Below are positions 44,226 to 52,108 of a DNA stretch of 64,000 bases, piece after piece. The stretch is from G965205525 sp965205525 (GTDB lineage Bacteria; Pseudomonadota; Gammaproteobacteria; JABABF01): assembly GCA_965205525.1 (NCBI GenBank), contig OZ242171.1:558001-622000 (forward strand), given 5' to 3'. The position numbers and the translations under genes were made by a program. Every line of letters begins with the position of its first letter. Within the stretch, counting starts at the first letter, position 1. The notes under the pieces were generated by a model. That model was given only the letters and a program-made list of their open reading frames with translations. It made no database searches and was not told where the DNA came from.

Positions 44226-44699
44226 ATGCCCATACCCGCTGTCGGCAAAGCCGCCCCCGCTTTTCAGCTGTCGGACCAGGACGGCAAAAAAGTCCGCCTG
44301 TCGGATTTCAAAGGCAAGAAAAATGTGGTGCTGTATTTCTATCCCAAGGCCCTCACCCCGGGCTGCACCGTGCAGGCGTGCGGGATACGTGATACCCGGG
44401 AAGATTTCAAAAAACTCAATACCGAGGTGCTGGGGATCAGCCCGGACCCCCGGGAGCGGCTCGGAAAATTTATCCAGAAACACGATCTCAACTTCACCCT
44501 CCTCGCCGATGAAGATGTCGCACTGGCGAAGAAATACGGGGTTTGGGGGCAGAAGAAATTCATGGGCCGCAGCTATCTCGGCGTGAAGAGAATGACTTTC
44601 ATCATTGACAAGCGGGGTGTGCTGCGCCACGTGATGGAGAAGGTGAAAACCAAGACGCATCACGAAGACGTACTGCTCTGGATAGAGGAAAACCTGTAA
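44226..44699 (+). CDS. bcp: Thioredoxin-dependent peroxiredoxin Bcp
   Basis: The protein has 157 residues. The peroxidatic cysteine is in KALTPGCTVQACGIRD with the second cysteine five residues later, as in E. coli Bcp; GVWGQKKFMGRSYLGVKRMTF and C-terminal HHEDVLLWI also match. It reduces organic hydroperoxides in the cytoplasm. The gap to tRNA-Cys contains a perfect 7-bp inverted repeat (44752-44767) without a following T run. Confidence 0.94.
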   Translation: MPIPAVGKAAPAFQLSDQDGKKVRLSDFKGKKNVVLYFYPKALTPGCTVQACGIRDTREDFKKLNTEVLGISPDPRERLGKFIQKHDLNFTLLADEDVALAKKYGVWGQKKFMGRSYLGVKRMTFIIDKRGVLRHVMEKVKTKTHHEDVLLWIEENL

Positions 44700-44833
44700 A
44701 GAAGCGGCGAGACAAGGGGGCTTCAGCGCGCCGGCCGGGGACGAGCACTTGCGGGTTCCCGAACCCGGTGCCCTGAACGGCGAGGAGCGGTAAAATAGTA
44801 TGCTTCCCGCTGGGCTTTGCTCGCAACTGTTTC

Positions 44834-44907
44834 GGCTGGGTGGCAGAATGGTCATGCAGCGGACTGCAACTCCGTGTACGCCGGTTCGATTCCGACCCCA
44901 GCCTCCA
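44834..44907 (+). tRNA. tRNA-Cys (anticodon GCA)
   Basis: Acceptor GGCTGGG pairs with CCCAGCC, the anticodon stem GCGGA/TCCGT encloses CTGCAAC (anticodon GCA), and the T arm is GCCGGTTCGATTCCGAC. The discriminator is T and CCA is encoded. Confidence 0.95.
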
Positions 44908-44951
44908 CTCTATTTCGCTGGCCTATCCACTGTGCCGGGATCAGCGCAATT

Positions 44952-45041
44952 GGCCGCGTGGTGAAACTTGGTAGACACGGCAGACTTAAAATCTGCTTCC
45001 GGCAACCCGGAGTACCGGTTCAAGTCCGGTCGCGGCCACCA
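44952..45041 (+). tRNA. tRNA-Leu (anticodon TAA)
   Basis: Class II tRNA: acceptor GGCCGCG pairs with CGCGGCC, D arm TGGTGAAACTTGGTAGACAC, anticodon stem GCAGA/TCTGC with loop CTTAAAA (anticodon TAA), a long variable arm and T arm CCGGTTCAAGTCCGG. CCA is encoded. It lies 44 bases after tRNA-Cys, so they are probably co-transcribed. Confidence 0.95.
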
Positions 45042-45110
45042 AATTATGCTCGCCTTTCCCGCTGCAGGGGAAGGCTGCTAAAAACGGGCTTTCGGCATGC
45101 TTTTCTGCAT

Positions 45111-45139
45111 TGGGCAGGATATAGTAATAGGGCTATAAT
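45111..45139 (+). promoter_or_regulatory. Candidate promoter of guaB-guaA
   Basis: TGGGCA (4 of 6 to TTGACA) and a perfect TATAAT (45134-45139) are 17 bases apart, 28 bases before the guaB start. Confidence 0.5.
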
Positions 45140-45166
45140 CCGCCTTCAGGGCCCCCCGAGAGCATC

Positions 45167-46633
45167 ATGCCACAGCCTATAGAAGAAGCCCTCACATTTG
45201 ATGATGTCCTGCTAGTGCCGGGCTATTCTGAAATTCTGCCCAAGGATGCGGCCATTGACACGGAAGTTGCAGAGGGGATTCCTCTCGGTGTTCCCCTGCT
45301 GTCCGCCGCCATGGATACGGTTACCGAGGCCCGCATGGCCATCGCCATCGCCCAGTCCGGCGGTCTCGGTGTAATCCATAAGCGCATGTCCGCCGAGCAG
45401 CAGGCGGCAGAGGTGCGCAAGGTCAAGAAATACGAGAGCGGGGTGGTCAGCGACCCCATCACCATCAATGCCGATGCCAGCATTCGCGACCTCAAGGAGC
45501 TGATGGCCCGCCACGGCATCTCCGGGGTGCCGGTGGTGGACGGCGAGCGGCTGGCGGGCATTGTCACCAACCGGGACATACGCTACGCCCCGGACCCCAA
45601 AGCCCCTGTCTCTTCGGTCATGACCGGCCGGGAAAAGCTGGTGACGGCGGGGAAGGACACGGGTGCAGATGCGGTGCGCAGCCTGCTGAGAAAATATCGC
45701 ATAGAAAAGATTCTTATCGTGGAGGGGGATGCGCTGCAGGGCATGATCACCGCCCGGGACCTAGACACCTCAGAAATCTTTCCCAGCGCCTGCAAGGACG
45801 GCCATGGCCGCCTGCGGGTGGCGGCCGCCATCGGTGTCGGCAGCGACAGCCGGGAGCGCTCGGCGGCTCTGGCGGAGGCAGGGGTGGATATGCTGGTGGC
45901 GGATACGGCCCATGGTCACACCGCCAACGTGCTGGAGTGCATACGCTGGCTCAAAAAAGAATTCCCAAAGCTGCCGGTGGTGGGCGGCAACATTGCCACT
46001 GCCGAGGCGGCGACGGCACTGGCTGATGCTGGCGCAGATGCAGTCAAGGTGGGCATCGGTCCCGGCTCTATCTGCACCACCCGGGTTGTCACTGGTGTCG
46101 GTGTGCCTCAGTTTACGGCGGTGATGCAGGTTGCCAAGGCATTGCGAGAGCGAAAAGTATTCGTCATCGCCGACGGCGGCATCCGCTACTCCGGCGATAT
46201 CGCCAAGGCCCTGGCCGCCGGTGCCCACGCGGTGATGATGGGCGGCATACTGGCCGGCACCGACGAGGCGCCGGGTGAGATTGAGCTCTACCAGGGACGC
46301 ACCTACAAGAGTTATCGGGGCATGGGCTCCCTGGGGGCGATGGGCGGCGATTACGGCTCCCGGGACCGCTATTTCCAAGAGGAGGAGAGCGAGCACAGCA
46401 AGCTGGTGCCCGAGGGCATTGAGGGCCGGGTTCCCTATCGCGGTCCGGTGAAGACAATGGTTGACCAGCTGATGGGAGGGCTGCGCTCCAGCATGGGCTA
46501 TACGGGCTGCCCCACCTTGGCAGCTCTGCACAGCGGGGCCCGCTTTATTCGGGTGACTCCGGCGGGTGTCAGCGAGGGCCATGTGCACGATGTCAGCATT
46601 ACCCGCGAGGCGCCCAATTACCCCCGTGGCTAG
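45167..46633 (+). CDS. guaB: IMP dehydrogenase
   Basis: The 488-residue protein has the TIM-barrel interrupted by two CBS domains (about 95-205). The catalytic cysteine loop is GPGSICTTRVVTGVGVPQ, the IMP-binding DGGIRYSGDIAKALAAGA and the mobile flap YRGMGSLGAM are intact. It converts IMP to XMP with NAD, the committed step to GMP. Its 3' end overlaps guaA by eight bases. Confidence 0.98.
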   Translation: MPQPIEEALTFDDVLLVPGYSEILPKDAAIDTEVAEGIPLGVPLLSAAMDTVTEARMAIAIAQSGGLGVIHKRMSAEQQAAEVRKVKKYESGVVSDPITINADASIRDLKELMARHGISGVPVVDGERLAGIVTNRDIRYAPDPKAPVSSVMTGREKLVTAGKDTGADAVRSLLRKYRIEKILIVEGDALQGMITARDLDTSEIFPSACKDGHGRLRVAAAIGVGSDSRERSAALAEAGVDMLVADTAHGHTANVLECIRWLKKEFPKLPVVGGNIATAEAATALADAGADAVKVGIGPGSICTTRVVTGVGVPQFTAVMQVAKALRERKVFVIADGGIRYSGDIAKALAAGAHAVMMGGILAGTDEAPGEIELYQGRTYKSYRGMGSLGAMGGDYGSRDRYFQEEESEHSKLVPEGIEGRVPYRGPVKTMVDQLMGGLRSSMGYTGCPTLAALHSGARFIRVTPAGVSEGHVHDVSITREAPNYPRG

Positions 46634-48221
46634 CCCGCAAATTCCATCGAGCGGTCTCCATGCCCAGCGCCTGCTGGTTTTAGATTTTGGTTCTCAATAC
46701 ACCCAGCTGATTGCCCGCCGCATCCGCGAGATCGGCGTGTACTGCGAGATTTATTCCTGGGATGTGGCGGAGGATGCCATCTGCAGCTTTGCCCCCCGGG
46801 CCGTCATCCTCAGCGGCGGACCGGAGACGGTCACCGATGCTGCGCCGCCCCAGGTGCCGGCGGCCGTGTTCAGCCTGGGTGTGCCGGTGCTCGGCATCTG
46901 CTACGGCATGCAGGCGATGGCCGAACAGCTGGGGGGGCGGGTGCGAAGGGGCGGTTCCGGTGAATTCGGCCATGCCCGGCTGCGGCAGACCGGAGAGGGC
47001 CCGCTTTTGGACGGATTGGGTGATTCCACTGCGGGCGGCGAGGAGCTAGGTCTTGATGTGTGGATGAGCCATGGCGACCAGGTGAGCAAGGTGCCCCCTG
47101 GTTTTGAAATCTTAGCGGCCACGGAAAGCGCACCCGTCGCCGCGATGCAGGATTCGGCGCGCCGCTTTTACGGCTTGCAGTTTCATCCCGAAGTCACCCA
47201 TACATCCTCTGGCACCGAAATCCTGCGGCGTTTCTCGCTGGATATTGCCGCTTGTGAGCCCCGCTGGACTCCAAGCGGTATCGTGGAAGAGGCCGTGCAG
47301 AGCATTCGCGCACAGCTGGGCGATGAGCGGGTGCTGCTGGCCCTGTCCGGCGGCGTCGATTCGGCGGTGACAGCGGCTTTGCTGCATCGGGCGGCGGCGC
47401 AGCAGCTGATCTGTGTATTTGTGGATAACGGCCTGCTCCGGCTGGGGGAGGCGGACCAGGTAATGAAAGTGTTTGCGGAGCAGATGAGCATTCGGGTAGA
47501 GCGCGTGGATGCGAGTGAGCGCTTCTTTGCCGCCCTGCAGAATGTGGCTGACCCGGAGGAGAAGCGGCGCATCATCGGTCGCACTTTCATCCAGGTGTTT
47601 GAGGAAGAGGCAGCCCGCCTCGGCAATATTGCCTGGCTTGCGCAGGGCACCATTTACCCTGATGTCATCGAATCCGCCGCCTCGCGCTTCGGCAAGGCGC
47701 ATGTCATCAAGTCTCACCACAACGTGGGTGGACTGCCGGAGCACATGAATCTGAAGCTGATAGAACCCCTGCGGGAGCTGTTCAAGGACGAGGTGCGGCG
47801 CATCGGCGAGACTCTCGGCCTGCCCCGGGAGCTGCTGCACCGCCATCCTTTTCCGGGCCCCGGTCTCGGCGTGCGCATCCTGGGGGAGCTGCGCCCGGCG
47901 GACGCGGACACCCTGCGCCTGGCCGATGCCATTTTCTTGGAGGAGCTGCGCCGCGCCGGCTGGTACGAGCGGGTCAGCCAGGCCTTTGCCGTATTCCTGC
48001 CGGTCTGCTCAGTCGGCGTGGTGGGCGACACCCGCCGCTACGGGCCGGTCATCGCGCTAAGAGCCGTGGAGACAGTGGATTTCATGACCGCACGCTGGAC
48101 AGAGCTGCCGCCTGAGATTCTGGGAGCCGCTTCCGAGCGCATCCTGAACGAAGTCCCCGGCATCTCCCGAGTGGTATACGACATCTCCGGCAAGCCGCCC
48201 GCCACCATTGAGTGGGAATAG
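46626..48221 (+). CDS. guaA: GMP synthase (glutamine-hydrolysing)
   Basis: The 531-residue protein has an N-terminal class I glutaminase (Cys in GICYGMQAM, His/Glu in FHPEVTHT), an ATP-pyrophosphatase P-loop LSGGVDSAV and the C-terminal dimerisation domain ending GKPPATIEWE. GTG at 46626 is chosen as the nearest in-frame start, overlapping guaB by eight bases; the frame continues upstream without a family match. The last 90 bases of the gene (from 48131) recur at 49899 and 52011. Confidence 0.97.
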   Translation: MASPQIPSSGLHAQRLLVLDFGSQYTQLIARRIREIGVYCEIYSWDVAEDAICSFAPRAVILSGGPETVTDAAPPQVPAAVFSLGVPVLGICYGMQAMAEQLGGRVRRGGSGEFGHARLRQTGEGPLLDGLGDSTAGGEELGLDVWMSHGDQVSKVPPGFEILAATESAPVAAMQDSARRFYGLQFHPEVTHTSSGTEILRRFSLDIAACEPRWTPSGIVEEAVQSIRAQLGDERVLLALSGGVDSAVTAALLHRAAAQQLICVFVDNGLLRLGEADQVMKVFAEQMSIRVERVDASERFFAALQNVADPEEKRRIIGRTFIQVFEEEAARLGNIAWLAQGTIYPDVIESAASRFGKAHVIKSHHNVGGLPEHMNLKLIEPLRELFKDEVRRIGETLGLPRELLHRHPFPGPGLGVRILGELRPADADTLRLADAIFLEELRRAGWYERVSQAFAVFLPVCSVGVVGDTRRYGPVIALRAVETVDFMTARWTELPPEILGAASERILNEVPGISRVVYDISGKPPATIEWE

Positions 48222-48321
48222 AAGAATTCATATAAGTAAGTAATTTTGTTATATATTTAAATACAAAGTAAGTACAAACTGCCGAGTCCTAAATAAAACC
48301 GACCTGTGGGGAGATGTTTAT
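48131..48321 (+). repeat. guaA 3' end plus Sel1 leader, copy A (native)
   Basis: The 191 bases from TTCCGAGC inside guaA to just before the first Sel1 gene are repeated as copy B at 49899-50089 with no insertion or deletion. The leader part (48222-48321) is AT-rich and carries TATATATT-like promoter sequence and GGGGAGATG as ribosome site. Confidence 0.92.
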
Positions 48322-49842
48322 ATGACACGCTTTATGAAGATCATTTTGTTAACTGTCACTGTGCTTCTTGGAGGTGCGGCGTGTAGTCTCACCGCATATG
48401 AGAAATGGAAACCCCTTGCTGAACAGGGAGATGCCGATGCTCAGTACAATCTGGGTGTGATGTACGCAAAAGGAGAAGGTGTCTCACAGGATTACCAGAC
48501 TGCGGTGAAGTGGTACACACTTGCTGCTGAACAGGGAGATGCCGTTGCCCAGCGCAATCTGGGTTGGATGTACGGCCATGGACAAGGTGTTTCACAGGAT
48601 TACCAGACTGCTGTGAAGTGGTACACGCTTGCTGCTGAACAGGGAAATGCCTCTGCCCAGAACAATCTGGGTTTGATGTACCAGCATGGACAAGGTGTTT
48701 CACAGGATTACCAGACTGCTGTGAAGTGGTACACGCTTGCTGCTGAACAGGGATATGCAAATGCTCAGGATAATCTGGGTTTGATATACGCAAAAGGAGA
48801 AGGTGTTTCACAGGATTACCAGACTGCGGCGAAGTGGTTCACGCTTGCTACTTTACAGGGACATGCTAATGCCCAGAACAATCTGGGTTTGATGTACGTA
48901 AAAGGAGAAGGTGTTTCACAGGATTACCAGACTGCGGCGTTGTGGTTCACACTTGCTGCTGAACAGGGATATGTCAATGCCCAGGATAATCTGGGTTTGA
49001 TATACGTAAAAGGAGAAGGTGTTTCACAGGATTACCAGACTGCGGCGAAGTGGTTCACGCTTGCTGCTGAACAGGGATATGCCAATGCCCAGTACAATCT
49101 GGGTTTGATATACGCAAAAGGAGAAGGTGTTTCACAGGATGACAAGACTGCTGTGAAGTGGTACACGCTTGCTGCTGAACAGGGATTTGCCTATGCCCAG
49201 TACAATCTGGGTTTGATGTACGCAAAAGGAGAAGGTGTTTTACAGGATTACCAGACTGCGGTGAAGTGGTACACACTTGCTGCTGAACAGGGACATGCTA
49301 ATGCCCAGACTAATCTGGGTATGATGTACGACAATGGAGAAGGTGTTTTACAGGATTACCAGACTACGGTGAAGTGGTACACACTTGCTGCTGAACAGGG
49401 ATTTGCCAATGCCCAGTACAATCTGGGTTTGATGTACCAGCATGGACAAGGTGTTTTACAGGATTACCAGACTGCGGCGAAGTGGTACACACTTGCTGCT
49501 GAACAGGGATTTGCCAATGCCCAGTACAATCTGGGTTTGATGTACGGTAATGGAGAAGGTGTTTCACAGGATGACAAGACTGCTGTGAAGTGGTACACGC
49601 TTGCTGCTGAGCAGGGAGATGCCTCTGCCCAGTACAATCTGGGTTTGATGTACTACTATGGAGAAGGTGTTACTCAAAATAATATTCTTGCTTATATGTG
49701 GGGGAGTATTGCTGCGTCATTAGGATCTGATGACGATACTGAGTTGCGGGATGAGGCTGCGAAAAAGATGAACAGTGCCGACATCTCTGCGGCACAGAAA
49801 CGCGCCCGAGAGTGTGTCCAAAAGAACTACAAAGGGTGCTGA
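48322..49842 (+). CDS. Sel1-repeat lipoprotein with 12 repeats
   Basis: The protein has 506 residues. A lipoprotein signal ends LLGGAAC (Cys21), so it should be exported and lipid-anchored. Twelve 36-residue Sel1-like repeats follow (NLGLMYAKGEGVSQDYQTAV type), then a capping region (NNILAYMWGSIAASLGSDDD) and C-terminus VQKNYKGC. Sel1 repeats make helical solenoids that bind proteins. Compared with the third Sel1 gene, a short segment (EGDYKTALR) before the first repeat is missing. It follows guaA by 100 bases and is more AT-rich than the core genes. Confidence 0.9.
   Translation: MTRFMKIILLTVTVLLGGAACSLTAYEKWKPLAEQGDADAQYNLGVMYAKGEGVSQDYQTAVKWYTLAAEQGDAVAQRNLGWMYGHGQGVSQDYQTAVKWYTLAAEQGNASAQNNLGLMYQHGQGVSQDYQTAVKWYTLAAEQGYANAQDNLGLIYAKGEGVSQDYQTAAKWFTLATLQGHANAQNNLGLMYVKGEGVSQDYQTAALWFTLAAEQGYVNAQDNLGLIYVKGEGVSQDYQTAAKWFTLAAEQGYANAQYNLGLIYAKGEGVSQDDKTAVKWYTLAAEQGFAYAQYNLGLMYAKGEGVLQDYQTAVKWYTLAAEQGHANAQTNLGMMYDNGEGVLQDYQTTVKWYTLAAEQGFANAQYNLGLMYQHGQGVLQDYQTAAKWYTLAAEQGFANAQYNLGLMYGNGEGVSQDDKTAVKWYTLAAEQGDASAQYNLGLMYYYGEGVTQNNILAYMWGSIAASLGSDDDTELRDEAAKKMNSADISAAQKRARECVQKNYKGC
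48415..49665 (+). repeat. Twelve tandem 108-bp DNA repeats within the Sel1 gene
   Basis: The string CAGGGAGATGCC occurs in the first repeat at 48424 and in the twelfth at 49612, exactly 11 x 108 bases apart, so no repeat carries an indel. Units are nearly identical in DNA, showing recent expansion or homogenisation. Confidence 0.9.
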
Positions 49843-49898
49843 GAGGCGGTTTTCTTTTTATAGGCAAGAACCCTAAAAATAGACAACTATGCTGCTAA

Positions 49899-50089
49899 TT
49901 CCGAGCACACCCTGAACGAAGTCCCCGGCATCTCCCGAGTGGCATACGATATCTCCGGCAAGCCGCCCGCCGCCATTGAGTGGGAATAGAAGAATTCATA
50001 TAAGTAATTAATTTTGTTATATATTTAAATACAAAGTAAGTGTAAACTTCCGAGTCCTAAATAAAACCGACCTGTGGGGGGATGTTTAT
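49899..50089 (+). repeat. guaA 3' end plus Sel1 leader, copy B
   Basis: The 91 bases matching guaA through its stop codon differ from the native end at five positions by hand count and are followed by the same 100-base leader. The piece has no start and cannot encode a GuaA domain. The left junction is ...GCTGCTAA joined to TTCCGAGC, the same as in copy C. Confidence 0.92.
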
Positions 50090-51160
50090 ATGGCACAAAG
50101 TGATGATGAGAAAGATATTTATATGAATAGGTATTTGAAGGTTGTTATGTACATAATAGAGTACATAATAGCAATAGCAAACGGGATGCTGAGGATGCTT
50201 GGCGTGGTTTGGCTTTTGAAGCTTACATACATGCAAATATACTTTGTGTGGAAAGTTTTATACTTTATGTGGATAGTTTTGTTAGCTCCCGTGAAGCTTG
50301 TGATGTGGTTTTTTGTAGATTCAGCTGAAATAGCATATGAGGGAGGTGACTACGAGACCGCTTTCCGTAAATGGAAACCCCTTGCTGAACAGGGAGATGC
50401 CTCTGCCCAGAACAATCTGGGTTTTATGTACGACGAAGGACGAGGTGTTTCACGGGATGACAAGACTGCGGTGAAGTGGTACACGCTTTCTGCTGAACAG
50501 GGAGATGCCTCTGCCCAGCGCAATCTGGGTTTTATGTACGACGAAGGACGAGGTGTTTCACGGGATGACCAGACTGCGGTGAAGTGGTACACGCTTTCTG
50601 CTGAACAGGGAGATGCCTCTGCCCAGCGCAATTTGGGTTTTATGTACGACCATGGACGAGGTGTTTCACAGGATTCCCAGACTGCTGTGAAGTGGTACAC
50701 GCTTTCTGCTGAACAGGGAGATGCCGATGCTCAGGGCTATCTGGGTGAGATGTACGAAAAAGGACGAGGTATTCCACAGAATGACCAGACTGCGGTGAAG
50801 TGGTACACACTTTCTGCTGAACAGGGAGATGCCGATGCTCAGTGCAGTCTGGGTTTTATGTACCAGAATGGACGAGGTGTTTCACAGGATTTCCAGACTG
50901 CGATGAAGTGGTACACGCTTGCTGCTAAACAGGGAGATGCCTCTGCCCAGGCCAATCTGGGTTGGATGCACTACAAAGGAGAAGGTGTTATTCAAAATAA
51001 TATTCTTGCTTATATGTGGGGGAGTATTACTGCATCATTAGGAAATGATAAAGGTGCTGAGTTGCGGGATTTAGCTGCGAAAGAGATGAGCAGTGCCGGC
51101 ATCTCTGCGGCACAGAAACGTGCCAAAAAGTATATCCAAAAGAACTACAAAGGGCGCTGA
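50090..51160 (+). CDS. Sel1-repeat membrane protein with 6 repeats
   Basis: The protein has 356 residues. The N-terminus differs from the first copy: a charged head (MAQSDDEKD) and two or three hydrophobic segments between residues 15 and 80 (VVWLLKLTYMQIYFVWKVLY, then MWIVLLAPVKLVMWFFV) instead of a lipoprotein signal. EGGDYETAFRKWKPLAEQG opens six Sel1 repeats (MYDEGRG type), and the cap NNILAYMWGSITASLG and tail IQKNYKGR match the first gene. The leader and C-terminal parts are shared, while the N-terminal module is exchanged. Confidence 0.88.
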   Translation: MAQSDDEKDIYMNRYLKVVMYIIEYIIAIANGMLRMLGVVWLLKLTYMQIYFVWKVLYFMWIVLLAPVKLVMWFFVDSAEIAYEGGDYETAFRKWKPLAEQGDASAQNNLGFMYDEGRGVSRDDKTAVKWYTLSAEQGDASAQRNLGFMYDEGRGVSRDDQTAVKWYTLSAEQGDASAQRNLGFMYDHGRGVSQDSQTAVKWYTLSAEQGDADAQGYLGEMYEKGRGIPQNDQTAVKWYTLSAEQGDADAQCSLGFMYQNGRGVSQDFQTAMKWYTLAAKQGDASAQANLGWMHYKGEGVIQNNILAYMWGSITASLGNDKGAELRDLAAKEMSSAGISAAQKRAKKYIQKNYKGR

Positions 51161-51299
51161 GAGACGGTTTTCTTTTTTATAGGTAAGAACCCTAAAAATA
51201 GAACGCATATAAGTAATTATATTTTGTTATATACTTAAATACGAAGTAAGTGCGAACTTCCGAGTTCTAAATAAAACCGACTTGTAGGGAGATGTTTAT

Positions 51300-51953
51300 A
51301 TGGAACTGCTAAATGATGATGAGAAAAAATTTGTGGAGATCAGTGCGGGGATTACTGTCGGATTGATATTTATAGTGGGGATTACTGCCGGATTGATATC
51401 TATATTTTCTTGGTTTGATCCGCCTCCGTCGTATGATGACGGTCTCACCGCATATGAGGAAGGTGACTACAAGACCGCTTTACGTGAATGGAAATCCCTT
51501 GCTGAACAGGGACATGCCGCTGCCCAGGGCTATCTGGGTTTGATGTACAGTTGGGGACGAGGTGTTTCAGAGGATGACCAGACTGCCGTGAAGTGGTTCA
51601 CGCTTGCTGCTGAACAGGGAGATGCCTTTGCCCAGAAAAATCTGGGTTGGATGTACCAGTATGGACAAGGTGTTTCACAGGATTACCAGACTGCGGTGAA
51701 GTGGTTCACGCTTGCTGCTGAACAGGGAGATGCCTCTGCCCAGAACAATCTGGGTTTTATGTACTTCAATGGAGAAGGTGTTATTCAAGATAATATTCTT
51801 GCTTATATGTGGGGGAGTATTGCTGCGTCATTAGGATCTGATGACGGTGCTGAGGTGCGGGATGATGCTGCGAAAAAGATGAACAATGCCGACATCTCTG
51901 CGGCACAGAAACTTGCCGGAGAGTGTGTCCAAAAGAACTACAAAGGGTGCTGA
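51300..51953 (+). CDS. Sel1-repeat membrane protein with 3 repeats
   Basis: The protein has 217 residues. It starts with an acidic head and one membrane segment (GLIFIVGITAGLISIFSWF), then EEGDYKTALREWKSLAEQG and three Sel1 repeats, ending in the same cap and VQKNYKGC tail as the first gene. It has the shared leader (from about 51203) but the guaA tail expected before that leader is missing, apparently by a deletion of about 120 bases joining AAAATAGA to CATATAAG. Confidence 0.88.
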   Translation: MELLNDDEKKFVEISAGITVGLIFIVGITAGLISIFSWFDPPPSYDDGLTAYEEGDYKTALREWKSLAEQGHAAAQGYLGLMYSWGRGVSEDDQTAVKWFTLAAEQGDAFAQKNLGWMYQYGQGVSQDYQTAVKWFTLAAEQGDASAQNNLGFMYFNGEGVIQDNILAYMWGSIAASLGSDDGAEVRDDAAKKMNNADISAAQKLAGECVQKNYKGC

Positions 51954-52010
51954 GAGGCGGTTTTCTTTTTTACAGGCAAGAACCCCCAAAATAGACAGCT
52001 ATGCTGCTAA

Positions 52011-52098
52011 TTCCGAGCGCATCCTGAACGAAGTCCCCGGCATCTCCCGAGTGGCATACGACATCTCCGGCAAGGAGCCCGCCGCCATTGAGTGGGAA
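52011..52098 (+). repeat. guaA 3' end, copy C
   Basis: 88 bases match the guaA end from TTCCGAGC to GAGTGGGAA and then stop matching exactly before the guaA stop codon. It differs from native guaA at four positions. It abuts the end of the giant gene, whose stop is 11 bases away. Confidence 0.9.
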
Positions 52099-52108
52099 AC
52101 GATGATGC

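Noticed and set aside
44752..44767. Inverted repeat between bcp and tRNA-Cys as a terminator
   Set aside because: The stem is perfect, but the loop would be two bases and no T run follows.
48322..49842. CRISPR-like array from regular 108-bp repeats
   Set aside because: The repeats are in-frame coding units of Sel1 modules with no unique spacers and no cas genes.
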